Assembly: GCF_004339745.1 (NCBI RefSeq)
Contig: NZ_SMGP01000004.1
Location: 930,001-994,000 of the forward strand
Direction of reading: 5' to 3'
Source: Paraburkholderia sp. BL9I2N2
Lineage (GTDB): Bacteria > Pseudomonadota > Gammaproteobacteria > Burkholderiales > Burkholderiaceae
Length of the DNA: 64,000 nt
In this document: in pieces, positions 43,539 through 52,107 of the stretch
Layout: each line of letters opens with the position of its first letter
Numbering within the stretch: position 1 is the first letter of the stretch
The notes under the pieces: generated by a model
Databases searched by the model: none
What the model was told of the DNA's origin: nothing
The model's input: the letters and a program-made list of their open reading frames with translations, nothing else
Position numbers and translations under genes: made by a program

Positions 43539-45020
43539 ATGACGACCCACCACGCTTCTGCCACTCCCGACCTGCCGCTCGACATGATCATCTTCGGCGG
43601 CACCGGCGACCTGTCGTTTCGCAAGCTGCTGCCCGCGCTCTACATGGCGCATCTGCACTGCAATCTGCCGCCGGACACCCGCATTCTCACGATCGGCCGC
43701 AAGCCCTGGTCGCGTGAGGAGTACATCAACGAATTCATGGAGCTGAAGGCCAAGCCCTTCATCGAAAAGAAAGCATTCGATGCCGGCGCCTGGGACAAAT
43801 TTCTCGCGCTGTTCGAATACGTGCGCATGGACGTCGATTCGGTCGAAGACTATCAGCGCCTGAAAGAAGTATCGCGTGAAGGCGTGCGCCGCGTGTTCTA
43901 TCTCGCGACGTCGCCGGATCTGTTCACGAATATCTGCGACAACCTCTCGGCGGCGGGACTGGTGGACGCCAACTCACGCATCGTGCTCGAGAAGCCGCTG
44001 GGTCACGATCTGGCCTCCGCGCAGGAAATCAACACGGCGGTCGGCAAGCATTTCAGCGAAGCGCAGATCTACCGGATCGACCACTACCTCGGCAAGGAAA
44101 CCGTGCAGAACCTGATGGTGCTGCGCTTCGGCAATCCGATTTTTGGCCCGCTGTGGCAAGCGCCGTACATCAAGAGCGTGCAGATCACCGTGGCGGAGAC
44201 GGTCGGCGTGGGCAGCCGTGCGGGCTTCTACGATAAAACCGGCGCGCTGCGCGACATGGTGCAGAACCACTTGCTGCAATTGCTGTGCATCGTCGCGATG
44301 GAGCCGCCGGTGTCGCTCGACCCGGACGCGGTCCGCGACGAAAAGCTCAAGGTGCTGCGCTCGCTGCGGCCCATGACGCCCGAGGACATCGCGCGCGATA
44401 CCGTGCGCGGCCAGTACACAGCGGGCGCCGTGGATGGCGAGGCCGTGAAGGGTTATCAGGAAGAAGACAATGTGCCGGCGGGCAGCCGCGCCGAAACCTT
44501 CGTGGCATTGCGCGCGCATATCAACAACTGGCGCTGGGCACACGTGCCGTTTTTCCTGCGCACCGGCAAGCGGATGCAGAAGAAGGTGTCGGAGATCGTC
44601 ATCGAATTCGCCGAACTGCCGTTCTCGATCTTTCCGAAGGGCGGTCGCAATTACGGCAATCGTCTGGTGATCCAGTTGCAGCCGGAAGAATCGATCCAGT
44701 TGCAGGTGCTCGCGAAAGAGCCGGGCAGCGGCATGCATATGCTGCCGGTGAATCTGAATCTGGATTTGCAGCAAGCCTTCACCGAGCGTCGCGCGGAAGC
44801 GTATGAGCGCTTGCTGATCGACGTGATTCGCGGACGCCTCACGCATTTCATGCGGCGCGACGAACTCGAAGCGGCATGGGCGTGGGCCGAACCGATTCTG
44901 GAAGGCTGGGGCAAATCGGGCGAAAAGCCGCGCGGTTATACGGCGGGCACGTTTGGACCGGCGGCATCCACGGCGCTGATGGCGCGCGAAAATGCCGTGT
45001 GGGCGGAAGAGTCTCAATAA
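43539..45020 (+). CDS. zwf: Glucose-6-phosphate 1-dehydrogenase
   Basis: A 493-residue enzyme of the usual length. The coenzyme site is FGGTGDLSFRKL near the N-terminus, the substrate-binding block is EKPLGHD, and the active-site RIDHYLGKE contains His182. It oxidises glucose-6-phosphate to 6-phosphogluconolactone, supplying NADPH and the Entner-Doudoroff and pentose-phosphate routes. Its usual partners (pgl, glk, edd) are not adjacent here, so it appears monocistronic. A hairpin follows about 26 bases after the stop. Confidence 0.96.
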   Translation: MTTHHASATPDLPLDMIIFGGTGDLSFRKLLPALYMAHLHCNLPPDTRILTIGRKPWSREEYINEFMELKAKPFIEKKAFDAGAWDKFLALFEYVRMDVDSVEDYQRLKEVSREGVRRVFYLATSPDLFTNICDNLSAAGLVDANSRIVLEKPLGHDLASAQEINTAVGKHFSEAQIYRIDHYLGKETVQNLMVLRFGNPIFGPLWQAPYIKSVQITVAETVGVGSRAGFYDKTGALRDMVQNHLLQLLCIVAMEPPVSLDPDAVRDEKLKVLRSLRPMTPEDIARDTVRGQYTAGAVDGEAVKGYQEEDNVPAGSRAETFVALRAHINNWRWAHVPFFLRTGKRMQKKVSEIVIEFAELPFSIFPKGGRNYGNRLVIQLQPEESIQLQVLAKEPGSGMHMLPVNLNLDLQQAFTERRAEAYERLLIDVIRGRLTHFMRRDELEAAWAWAEPILEGWGKSGEKPRGYTAGTFGPAASTALMARENAVWAEESQ

Positions 45021-45045
45021 GCTTTGCTTCAGCGCTAGATGGAGA

Positions 45046-45069
45046 TGGCCCGCATTTGCTGGCGGGCCA
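45046..45069. terminator. Hairpin between zwf and the T6SS immunity gene
   Basis: TGGCCCGC and GCGGGCCA form an 8-bp stem with an 8-base loop between converging genes. The T-run is poor on both strands. Its right arm lies inside direct repeat 1. Confidence 0.5.
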
Positions 45070-45075
45070 CAAAGT
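45060..45075 (+). repeat. Direct repeat 1 flanking the effector-immunity cassette
   Basis: tggcgggccacaaagt, identical in sequence and orientation to 46001-46016. The two copies bracket the Tlde1-like effector and its partner. Confidence 0.85.
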
Positions 45076-45089
45076 TGGCACCCCGAAGC

Positions 45090-45380
45090 CTATCGCCTGC
45101 TGGACAGGTGCTTCCATGCGACTACGCTTGTGAATACAACAACGACGGCCGCGATCAGATAGCCCGAGACGATGAGGATAAAGTTAGTCCACGCCTCGAT
45201 ATCGTAGGCATCGGGCATCCAGGCGGGATACAGCGAACGCAGCAGGCGTCTCACGAAGTCCGCGAGCCATAGCGGTATTTCAAACGAAAGCTGTTGCGAT
45301 CCCCAAGCGAGTGCTGTGCCCAATGCCAACCATACTGCGAGCGTGCTAGCGCACCATCGAAGCAATCGTGCATGTCTCAT
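45090..45380 (-). CDS. Probable immunity protein to the Tlde1-like effector
   Basis: A 96-residue protein with two hydrophobic segments (about 9-28 and 66-89). Between them is a loop (QQLSFEIPLWLADFVRRLLRSLYPAWMPDAYDIEAW) that would face the periplasm. No family was recognised. Its ATG overlaps the effector stop by 4 bp (ATGA), the typical coupling of toxin and immunity genes. Periplasmic placement fits protection from a peptidoglycan-targeting effector. The immunity role is inferred from size, topology and coupling. Confidence 0.68.
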   Translation of the reverse strand: MRHARLLRWCASTLAVWLALGTALAWGSQQLSFEIPLWLADFVRRLLRSLYPAWMPDAYDIEAWTNFILIVSGYLIAAVVVVFTSVVAWKHLSSRR

Positions 45381-45856
45381 CGGACGTCGACCCGCCCGTA
45401 TGCTCGCATGTCAGTTCCGGGCATTTGCATTGTGGGTTCGAACGCGCGGATATGACGTTGGAGGCGTTCAAAATCAGCCGGATTCTTGACGGTAATGCAG
45501 CCTTCGCTGAGACGCCTTTCGCCTTCGGGGTGAAGGCGAAACTGGCCTCGCCGGATACCATTGATCATAGTGAGATCGCCGCCGTGCGGATTCCAGAGCA
45601 TGAACCACTTGTGTCGGTCAGTACTACCCATGTGCTCGGCAATAAAATCTCTTAGCCCGCCGAAGCGCCCACCCGATTGCCGATCCACGATGTAGTAGGT
45701 GCCGGGAGGAATCGGGCCGACATCCACATCGGCCACTTCGTCCGGGTTGTCCCGGCCTATCTTCTGCCCTGAGTAAGCCTCGACCTGGCCGAAGCCGGAG
45801 CAGACCAGCTGCGAAGTCTCTTTTCGATTGAGTGTGAAGCTACAGAACACAGGCAT
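45377..45856 (-). CDS. Tlde1-like T6SS effector (DUF2778, L,D-transpeptidase-like)
   Basis: A 159-residue protein. The DUF2778 hallmarks are AYSGQKIGRDNPD, GPIPPGTYYIVDR, and the catalytic H-x7-S-x-G-C pattern with His109, Ser117 and Cys120 in FRLHPEGERRLSEGC. Tlde1 proteins are delivered by T6SS to the periplasm of rivals and cut or exchange peptidoglycan stem peptides. There is no Sec signal, consistent with T6SS export. It lies next to tssL, coupled to a small membrane protein. The nearest good AAGGAG is about 24 bases before the ATG, so the start or ribosome site is unusual. Confidence 0.83.
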   Translation of the reverse strand: MPVFCSFTLNRKETSQLVCSGFGQVEAYSGQKIGRDNPDEVADVDVGPIPPGTYYIVDRQSGGRFGGLRDFIAEHMGSTDRHKWFMLWNPHGGDLTMINGIRRGQFRLHPEGERRLSEGCITVKNPADFERLQRHIRAFEPTMQMPGTDMRAYGRVDVR

Positions 45857-45983
45857 CGTTTTTTTCGTAGTGGAGAAAGACTCCTTCTAGCATTGCTCTT
45901 GCGGGCTTGTATATAGGACGATTTATTCTTGACGAAGTTTTACACTGGCCGATTCCATGCGGATATCCAGGCCGTCGAGGACG

Positions 45984-46008
45984 AAGAAAAGCCCGCGCGA
46001 TGGCGGGC
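45984..46008 (-). terminator. Terminator of the leftward tssJKL operon
   Basis: GCCCGC and GCGGGC form a 6-bp GC stem with a 6-base loop, followed on the minus strand by TTTTCTT. It lies about 29 bases after the tssL stop and separates the structural genes from the effector cassette. Confidence 0.7.
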
Positions 46009-46016
46009 CACAAAGT
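46001..46016 (+). repeat. Direct repeat 2 flanking the effector-immunity cassette
   Basis: tggcgggccacaaagt, the second perfect copy, 941 bases from the first. It overlaps the tssL terminator stem. Confidence 0.85.
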
Positions 46017-46036
46017 GCCTATGGATCGACGCGGCT

Positions 46037-46816
46037 CTAAGGCAACGAAATCGTCAACGTAGCCGATTGCGGCCCGAGCTTGACCACCTGCGAATACGGC
46101 GCGAGCGAGCGCAAGGTCTGATCGCGCAGATAGGTATTCAGGCCGAGATAAGCCAGCAATCCAACCAGCGCAAACACGGCGCCGATCGACCACAACGGCA
46201 CCTCGCGTTTCAGACGATGCGCGACCTGATCCGGCAGCGGCCAATGCGGCGCGAACTGCGCGCGCTTGCCCTTCAGATGCGCGATTTCGTCACCGATGCG
46301 CGCGGTCAGATACGCGAGCTTCTCCGGTCCTTCGAGCAGATACTTGCCCTGATAACCGAGCAGCAGGCACATGTGAAATACCTCGAGCGACTGCAAACGC
46401 GCCGCGCCTTGTGCGCGGCACTCCTCGAGATACTGGAAGAATTTCTCGCCCGCCAGTTGCTCGCCGAACAGCACGAGTTGCAGCGGCCGGCGCTCCCACT
46501 CCGTGCGGATCCTGAAGGTGGACGACAAGACCGATTCGTCGATAGCCGCGCAGAACGCAAACTTCGATGCGTAGACATCTTCGGCCGACGCATTGAGCTT
46601 CTTCGCGCCGCGCTCGAAGTCGCCGAGAAACTGCTGGATGCGCTGGCTGAATTCCTGCGCGTCGCCGGGTTCGCGACCGTTCTTCAACAGGAACAGCATG
46701 AAGAAGCCGTCGTACAAGAGATCGAGCAGCGAGCGGACCTGATAGCTCGGCTCGGTGATGGGTGCGGGCGCGGCGGAAGGCGTGCTGCCGCCAAAGAGGG
46801 ATGGCGCGTAGCTCAT
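46037..46816 (-). CDS. tssL: T6SS membrane protein TssL (DotU/IcmH-like)
   Basis: A 259-residue inner-membrane protein. The cytoplasmic DotU domain (about 25-200) contains FCAAIDESVLSSTFRIRTEWERRPLQ and FGEQLAGEKFFQYLEE; one C-terminal transmembrane helix lies near 212-232. With TssM and TssJ it forms the trans-envelope complex. No peptidoglycan-binding extension is fused, so anchoring probably depends on a separate OmpA-like protein. It overlaps tssK by 4 bp. Confidence 0.93.
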   Translation of the reverse strand: MSYAPSLFGGSTPSAAPAPITEPSYQVRSLLDLLYDGFFMLFLLKNGREPGDAQEFSQRIQQFLGDFERGAKKLNASAEDVYASKFAFCAAIDESVLSSTFRIRTEWERRPLQLVLFGEQLAGEKFFQYLEECRAQGAARLQSLEVFHMCLLLGYQGKYLLEGPEKLAYLTARIGDEIAHLKGKRAQFAPHWPLPDQVAHRLKREVPLWSIGAVFALVGLLAYLGLNTYLRDQTLRSLAPYSQVVKLGPQSATLTISLP

Positions 46817-48159
46817 GATGTGACGGCGATCAGTTCGAGTTGAAGATCGTTGATGCCCGACGGCGCGTAGATCATTGCCGATTGGGCCTGCAACATACGG
46901 TCGTACAGCGCGCCGCGCGCTTCGAACGAGAAGTAGCACGCACCCGGACGAACCGGAATGGCGGGCGGCACCTGCGGCGTGTAGACGAGCCGCACGCCCG
47001 GCATGGCCGAGAGCACCAGTTTGTCGACGTCGTCTGGCGCGCCGACCTTGAAGCGCGCGGGCACGGCTTCCACGAGTTCGGCGGTCGGCATGTCCGCCGA
47101 CACCGCGATATAGAACATGGTCTTGTCGTCGATCTTGCCCGAGTCGAGGCGGCCCGCATGGAACGACGGACGCACTTCCTCGAGCGCGATCGCGAAGTAG
47201 CGCGTGGAGATCACGGTTTCGAGCAGATCGCGCAGGATCGTGTCGAGGCGCGCGAAGCCGGGGCCCGGATCGTCGTGCCGGTAAGCCGGCAAGTCGGACA
47301 GCGCATAGCCCTTTGAAAACGTCATCAACTGGCCGGCGAGGCGCAGCAGTTCCTGGAACAGACGTTCGGGGTGCAGCGCCGAATGCTGGTACAGGTGCGC
47401 GAGCGAAGCGAATGCCGCGCTCGCGGTATGCAGCAGCCAGAACGAAGCGATGTCGCCGGAACGGAACTCGATGATGTTCTTGGTCGGCTCGCGGTGAAAA
47501 CCGTACAGCGCATTGACCTTGGCCTGTAGTGCGTCGATCAGCTGGCGCAGGCGCTGATGCAGGATCGGCGATGCGTCGATGGCGAGGCAGGGCGGCACGA
47601 AGTTGTCGTCGATCTCGAAGCCCGAGGTGGCCGTGCGGCGCACGCGCACGAGCGGCACCGACAACAACTGGTCGCGCGGCTCGCTGTGCGCGATGAGTTT
47701 GACGCTGGTCTTCAGGAAGGTGATGTCGGCTTCGGCGGCGTCGGTGAAATGATCGGCCACCGGCGTCTGCTCGCTGACGTAACGCGACACGAAACCGGCG
47801 TTGCTGTCCTGCGCGTAGTTCGCGCCGGTTTCGCGCAGCGGATGCAGCGCGAGATAAAACGTGAATTCGTTGATGCCGTCGGGCAGCGTATCCAGCGCGA
47901 TGGGCGGCGACAGGTCGTCGGCTTGCGGGGCGGAATAGAGCGCGCCGTCGGGGAACACCAGCGAGAGTTCGCTCACACGCAGCACGTTGCTGCCGAGCGC
48001 GTCGCGGTCGAAGCGCGCCGAACGCACGCCCCAGTTGTACGGCTGGATCGCCTGGATCGATTCGAACAGGCGCGCCTCATGATAGGCGTCCTGACGCTGA
48101 AAATGCTGCGGCCTTAGAAACAGGCCTTCCCCCCAGAGCACTTTTGCGGAATAACTCAT
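46813..48159 (-). CDS. tssK: T6SS baseplate protein TssK
   Basis: A 448-residue cytoplasmic protein of normal length. The N-terminal signature is KVLWGEGLFLRPQHFQRQD; ELSLVFPDGALYSAP and the C-terminal FSFEARGALYDRMLQAQ are typical. TssK trimers link the baseplate to the TssLM membrane complex. The start at 48159 gives the canonical N-terminus. It sits between tssJ and tssL in a leftward operon. Confidence 0.94.
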   Translation of the reverse strand: MSYSAKVLWGEGLFLRPQHFQRQDAYHEARLFESIQAIQPYNWGVRSARFDRDALGSNVLRVSELSLVFPDGALYSAPQADDLSPPIALDTLPDGINEFTFYLALHPLRETGANYAQDSNAGFVSRYVSEQTPVADHFTDAAEADITFLKTSVKLIAHSEPRDQLLSVPLVRVRRTATSGFEIDDNFVPPCLAIDASPILHQRLRQLIDALQAKVNALYGFHREPTKNIIEFRSGDIASFWLLHTASAAFASLAHLYQHSALHPERLFQELLRLAGQLMTFSKGYALSDLPAYRHDDPGPGFARLDTILRDLLETVISTRYFAIALEEVRPSFHAGRLDSGKIDDKTMFYIAVSADMPTAELVEAVPARFKVGAPDDVDKLVLSAMPGVRLVYTPQVPPAIPVRPGACYFSFEARGALYDRMLQAQSAMIYAPSGINDLQLELIAVTS

Positions 48160-48267
48160 CTCAAACCTGTTATATGCGTTCAGCGTGTGGCGCACCCGGA
48201 GATAACCGATTCGAGCGCCGCATTGTTAATTCTCTAAAAACTGTTAAATCGTATTTGACCGGCATCT

Positions 48268-48900
48268 TTATCCGCAGCTTACCGAAGAAAGCATATTCAG
48301 CGATTGCGCGGGCAATCCCTGTTCCGGCGGGATCACGGTGCCGTTGGTCACCGTCATTGCACAGTTATGCAGGCCGATCATTATGCCGGATTTCTCCGAC
48401 TTCGCCGGGTCGAAGGCGAATTTCCAGCGCTGCATCGCCGGATCACGGAATAGCGCGACGATACCGAATGCCTGCGCTTCACGCGAGACTTTTTCGGTAA
48501 CAACGTAGCGCTGGCCCGGGATCAGTGTTACTTCACGCACGCCCAGCAAATCGCCGCCCAATGTGCTCTTTTCCTTGGCCGGATCGGTAAATGCGTCGAA
48601 TGGCGCCTGCTGGAATGAAGTCGGGTCTTTCAGCGTGTAAAGCCGTACCACCAGCGCCAATGGCCGTTTGTCATTCGCGGCATTCAGATTCGGCGCGGCA
48701 TATAAGGTAAGGCCGACATTGCGCGGCGGTTTCTGGGCATCCGGCAGGTCCGGCTTGCCGAGGCCGCTCGCCTGCAAAGCCGCGTTGGCAGCGGCTCCCA
48801 GCACCGTCACGCCGGCCGCGCAGCCGCCCAGTAGCGCGCAGGCGGCCGCATGAGCAATCAATAGCGATGCATAGCGAATAACACGCGAATTCATATACAT
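48268..48900 (-). CDS. tssJ: T6SS outer-membrane lipoprotein TssJ
   Basis: A 210-residue lipoprotein with a signal peptide and lipobox LLGGC (lipidated Cys27). The transthyretin-like fold follows: NVGLTLYAAPNLNAANDKRPLALVVRLYTLKD, with DLLGVREVTLIPGQ. TssJ anchors TssM to the outer membrane. The start at 48900 or the Met three codons later (48891) cannot be separated. Divergent from the tssB-side operon across 358 bp. Confidence 0.9.
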   Translation of the reverse strand: MYMNSRVIRYASLLIAHAAACALLGGCAAGVTVLGAAANAALQASGLGKPDLPDAQKPPRNVGLTLYAAPNLNAANDKRPLALVVRLYTLKDPTSFQQAPFDAFTDPAKEKSTLGGDLLGVREVTLIPGQRYVVTEKVSREAQAFGIVALFRDPAMQRWKFAFDPAKSEKSGIMIGLHNCAMTVTNGTVIPPEQGLPAQSLNMLSSVSCG

Positions 48901-49258
48901 CGACCGGCTCGGCGCCGTCCCCCGTCAAAACACCAATAACGAATTCAATCCGGCAAATTTGCAGCCACGCTATGCCGCGTAATGCCGCTTTATGCAACGC
49001 GCATGTAACTACCGGTGCTCCTGTGTTTGCGGGCGGCGAGTGGAAATTTTTTCCGGTACCCGCATCACCGCTATTGCAGCAGGAAACAATTTCTGCATGT
49101 TTCATTTAAATGATCCACATGCATTTTTTTCGTGCAATCCTTCTTCACACGAAAGTTGAATTATCGAAAATTGGCCTGTACTATACCCGCGCACTTGAAG
49201 CAAAGCAAAAACTCCGGTTTCTCCTTGAATTAGAAAATTCGCACGTCGGTGAAAAACG
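48901..49258 (+). promoter_or_regulatory. Divergent T6SS control region with sigma-70-type promoter
   Basis: This AT-richer 358-bp gap separates the tssJKL and tssB operons. Facing right, TTGAAT (49156-49161) and TACTAT (49179-49184) are separated by 17 bases, a good sigma-70 promoter about 75 bases before the lipoprotein start. No sigma-54 (GG-N10-GC) element was noticed. A promoter toward tssJ must also be here, but I could not place it. Confidence 0.6.
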
Positions 49259-49945
49259 ATGAATGAGCGTCTGTTAGTAAAACTATCTGGGGTTGTGTTG
49301 GCATGCGGCGTGATGGCCGGTTGCGCGACACAGGGCAACGTGGCGAGCACACCGGAGGCTTTTAATAAGCAACTTGCGGATGCGGATACCGTCGCAAAGG
49401 GCGGTGATCAGGATCGCGCTATCGCGCTTTATCAGCAACTTTCCAAATCCGATCCGACGCGTGAAGAACCGTGGTCGCGTATTGCGCAGATCCAGTTCAC
49501 CCAAGGCCATTACGGCCAGGCTATCGTTGCCGCGCAAGAAGCGCTGCAACGCGACCAGACCGATCGTCAGGCAAAGAGCGTGCTGGCGGTGGCCGGCCTG
49601 CGCGTCGCCACGCAATCGCTCGGCGAATTGCGTCAGGACGCGTCGCTCGCGGGTGATGCGAAGTCGGACGCGCAAGCGCTCGCCAAGCAGCTGCGCGACA
49701 CGCTCGGCGAAGCCACGCTGTTCCCGCCCGACGCGAGCGACAAGCAGGCGGTGAAGAAAAAGCGCGTGATTCGTCACGTCGCCAAGGGCAAGGCCGTGGA
49801 CGCACCGGAAGCCACCGCGACCACCACCAGCGCCGCGGCGCCCGCCGCCACGCCGGCTGCTCCCGCCGCGCCGGCAGCGCCTGCCGCACCCGCCAAAGCC
49901 GCGCAAAGCGGCGGCGCGTCCGATCCGTTCAGCGCGCTGCGCTGA
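49259..49945 (+). CDS. T6SS-associated TPR lipoprotein
   Basis: A 228-residue protein with a lipoprotein signal and lipobox VMAGC (Cys22). A TPR-like helical part (about 35-110; AIALYQQLSKSDPTREEPWSRIAQIQ, AIVAAQEALQRDQ) follows. A basic stretch KKKRVIRHVAKGK precedes an Ala/Pro/Thr-rich tail ending in SDPFSALR. It opens the tssB-tssA operon. Similar lipoproteins precede tssB in Burkholderia clusters; the function is not established. Confidence 0.83.
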   Translation: MNERLLVKLSGVVLACGVMAGCATQGNVASTPEAFNKQLADADTVAKGGDQDRAIALYQQLSKSDPTREEPWSRIAQIQFTQGHYGQAIVAAQEALQRDQTDRQAKSVLAVAGLRVATQSLGELRQDASLAGDAKSDAQALAKQLRDTLGEATLFPPDASDKQAVKKKRVIRHVAKGKAVDAPEATATTTSAAAPAATPAAPAAPAAPAAPAKAAQSGGASDPFSALR

Positions 49946-49981
49946 TCCACACGCCTGATCCATCAGCACCGGGAGCCGACG

Positions 49982-50530
49982 ATGGCGAAGAAAGAAAGCA
50001 TTCAAAAACGCTTGCAAAAAGTGCGGCCGCCCCGCGTTCAATTGACCTATGAGGTCGAGCGCGGCGATGCGATCGAGGTGAAGGAGTTGCCGTTCGTCGT
50101 CGGCGTGGTCGCCGATCTGGCGGGGCAGTCTGAAGTCGAGCAGCCGAAGCTGCGCGATCGCAAGTTCGTCAATATCGACCGCGATAATTTCGACGACGTG
50201 ATGAAGGCGATCGAGCCGCGCGCCGCGTTTCAGGTGGAAAACCGCCTGAGCGAAGCCGGCGGCAAATTCGCTGTCGACCTGCGCTTCAAGTCGATGGCCG
50301 ATTTCAATCCGGACGAAGTGGTCGCGCAAATCGAACCGCTGCGGCGCCTGCTCGAAGCGCGCTCGAAGCTCGCCGATCTGCGCAACAAGCTGGCCGGCAA
50401 CGACAAACTCGAAGACCTGCTGAGCGAAGTGCTCAACAACACGCAGCAGTTGCAAACGCTGGCGAAAGACCAGAGCAACGCGGCGGACCAGCACGGCGGC
50501 GCGCCGGACCACGACAAGCAGGGCGAATAA
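49982..50530 (+). CDS. tssB: T6SS sheath protein TssB (VipA)
   Basis: A 182-residue small sheath subunit of the expected length. Signatures are KRLQKVRPPRVQLTYEVE, ELPFVVGVVADLAGQ and KFVNIDRDNFDDVMKAI. TssB pairs with TssC to build the contractile sheath. It lies 14 bp before tssC. Confidence 0.96.
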   Translation: MAKKESIQKRLQKVRPPRVQLTYEVERGDAIEVKELPFVVGVVADLAGQSEVEQPKLRDRKFVNIDRDNFDDVMKAIEPRAAFQVENRLSEAGGKFAVDLRFKSMADFNPDEVVAQIEPLRRLLEARSKLADLRNKLAGNDKLEDLLSEVLNNTQQLQTLAKDQSNAADQHGGAPDHDKQGE

Positions 50531-50544
50531 GCACGGGGTGTGAG

Positions 50545-52035
50545 ATGAATCAGCAAACGGCAGCAGCCCAACTCGCTACCGCGCAAAGCGGTACGGAATC
50601 CACGCTGCTCGACGAAATCGTCGAGAAAAGCCGCGTGGCGAAGTCCGATTCCGAGCACGCGCGCGCGAAAGACCTGATCGGCGAACTCGTGCATCAGGTG
50701 CTCGACGGCACCGTGGTCGTGTCCGACAACCTGTCGGCTACCATCGACGCACGCGTTGCCGAACTCGACCGCCTGATCTCCGCGCAGTTGAGCGCGGTGA
50801 TGCACGCGCCGCAATTCCAGCGCATGGAAAGCACGTGGCGCGGTCTGGACTATCTGTGCAAGGAAAGCAATACCGGCGCAACGGTCAAGATCAAGGCGCT
50901 GCATGCGCCCAAGCGCGACCTGGTGCGCGACTTCAAGACGGCGATCGAATTCGATCAGAGCGCGCTCTTCAAGAAGATCTACGAAGAAGAATTCGGCACG
51001 TTCGGCGGCTCGCCGTTCGGCACGATCATCGGCGACTTCGAAGTGACACGCCAGCCCGAAGACATGTACTTCATCGAGCAGATGTCACACGTCGCGGCGG
51101 CCGCGCATGCGCCGTTCATCGCGTCGGCGTCGCCCGAATTGATGGGCCTTGAAACCTTTGCCGATCTCGGCAAGCCGCGCGATCTCGGCAAGGTGTTCGA
51201 CACGGTCGAATACGCGAAGTGGAAGTCGTTCCGCGACGCCGAAGATTCGCGCTACGTCGGTCTCACGCTGCCGCGTTTTCTGGGTCGCCTGCCGTTCAAT
51301 CCGAAAGACGGCGCCACGGCCGAGGGTTTCAACTTCGTCGAAGACGTGGACGGCACGGACCACAGCAAATACCTGTGGTGTAACGCGGCATGGGCATTCG
51401 CCGCACGCCTGACAGCGGCATTCGACGACTTCGGCTGGTGCGCGGCGATTCGCGGCGTGGAAGGCGGCGGTCTGGTGGAAGATCTGCCCACCCACACGTT
51501 CAAGACCGATGACGGTGAAGTCGCGCTGAAATGCCCGACTGAAATCGCGATCACCGACCGCCGCGAAAAGGAACTGAGCGACCTCGGTTTCATTCCGCTC
51601 GTGCACTGCAAGAACTCGGACTACGCCGCGTTCTTCGCCGCGCAATCGGTGCAGAAACCCAAGAAATACAGCACCGACAGCGCGAATGCCAACGCAGTGT
51701 TGTCCGCGCAATTGCAGTACATCTTCTCGGTATCGCGCGTCGCGCATTACCTGAAGGCGATGATGCGCGACAAGATCGGCAGCTTTGCATCGGCACAGAA
51801 CGTCGAAGTATTCCTGAACCGTTGGATCTCGCAGTACGTGCTGCTGGACGACAACGCGACGCAGGAGCAGAAGGCGCAGTTCCCGCTGCGCGAGGCATCG
51901 ATACAGGTCTCGGAGATTCCGGGCAAGCCTGGTGCGTATCGTTCGGTCGCATTCCTGCGTCCGCACTTTCAACTGGACGAGCTGTCGATCTCTTTGCGGC
52001 TTGTCGCTGACCTGCCGAAACCGGCTAATTCATAA
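50545..52035 (+). CDS. tssC: T6SS sheath protein TssC (VipB)
   Basis: A 496-residue large sheath subunit. WRGLDYLCKESNTG, FGGSPFGTIIGDFE and PRFLGRLPFNPKDG are family blocks; the C-terminal EIPGKPGAYRSVAFLRPHFQLDEL is the handshake region that interlocks subunits. Together with TssB it forms the sheath recycled by ClpV. A stem-loop separates it from hcp. Confidence 0.97.
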   Translation: MNQQTAAAQLATAQSGTESTLLDEIVEKSRVAKSDSEHARAKDLIGELVHQVLDGTVVVSDNLSATIDARVAELDRLISAQLSAVMHAPQFQRMESTWRGLDYLCKESNTGATVKIKALHAPKRDLVRDFKTAIEFDQSALFKKIYEEEFGTFGGSPFGTIIGDFEVTRQPEDMYFIEQMSHVAAAAHAPFIASASPELMGLETFADLGKPRDLGKVFDTVEYAKWKSFRDAEDSRYVGLTLPRFLGRLPFNPKDGATAEGFNFVEDVDGTDHSKYLWCNAAWAFAARLTAAFDDFGWCAAIRGVEGGGLVEDLPTHTFKTDDGEVALKCPTEIAITDRREKELSDLGFIPLVHCKNSDYAAFFAAQSVQKPKKYSTDSANANAVLSAQLQYIFSVSRVAHYLKAMMRDKIGSFASAQNVEVFLNRWISQYVLLDDNATQEQKAQFPLREASIQVSEIPGKPGAYRSVAFLRPHFQLDELSISLRLVADLPKPANS

Positions 52036-52042
52036 AGCAAGT

Positions 52043-52075
52043 CAGCCAACCCGCGCTGGCCGCCCGGGTTGGCTG
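52043..52075 (+). other. Stem-loop between tssC and hcp
   Basis: Perfect 11-bp arms (CAGCCAACCCG and CGGGTTGGCTG) with an 11-base loop start 8 bases after the tssC stop. There is no T-run, so partial termination or mRNA end protection is more likely than full termination. hcp follows 33 bases later with its own strong ribosome site. Confidence 0.75.
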
Positions 52076-52107
52076 TTAAAACCACCTCTTTGGGGAGTCG
52101 ATGAGTT

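Noticed and set aside
43974..45017. 347-codon minus-strand frame inside zwf
   Set aside because: Antisense shadow of a housekeeping enzyme with no domain or ribosome site.
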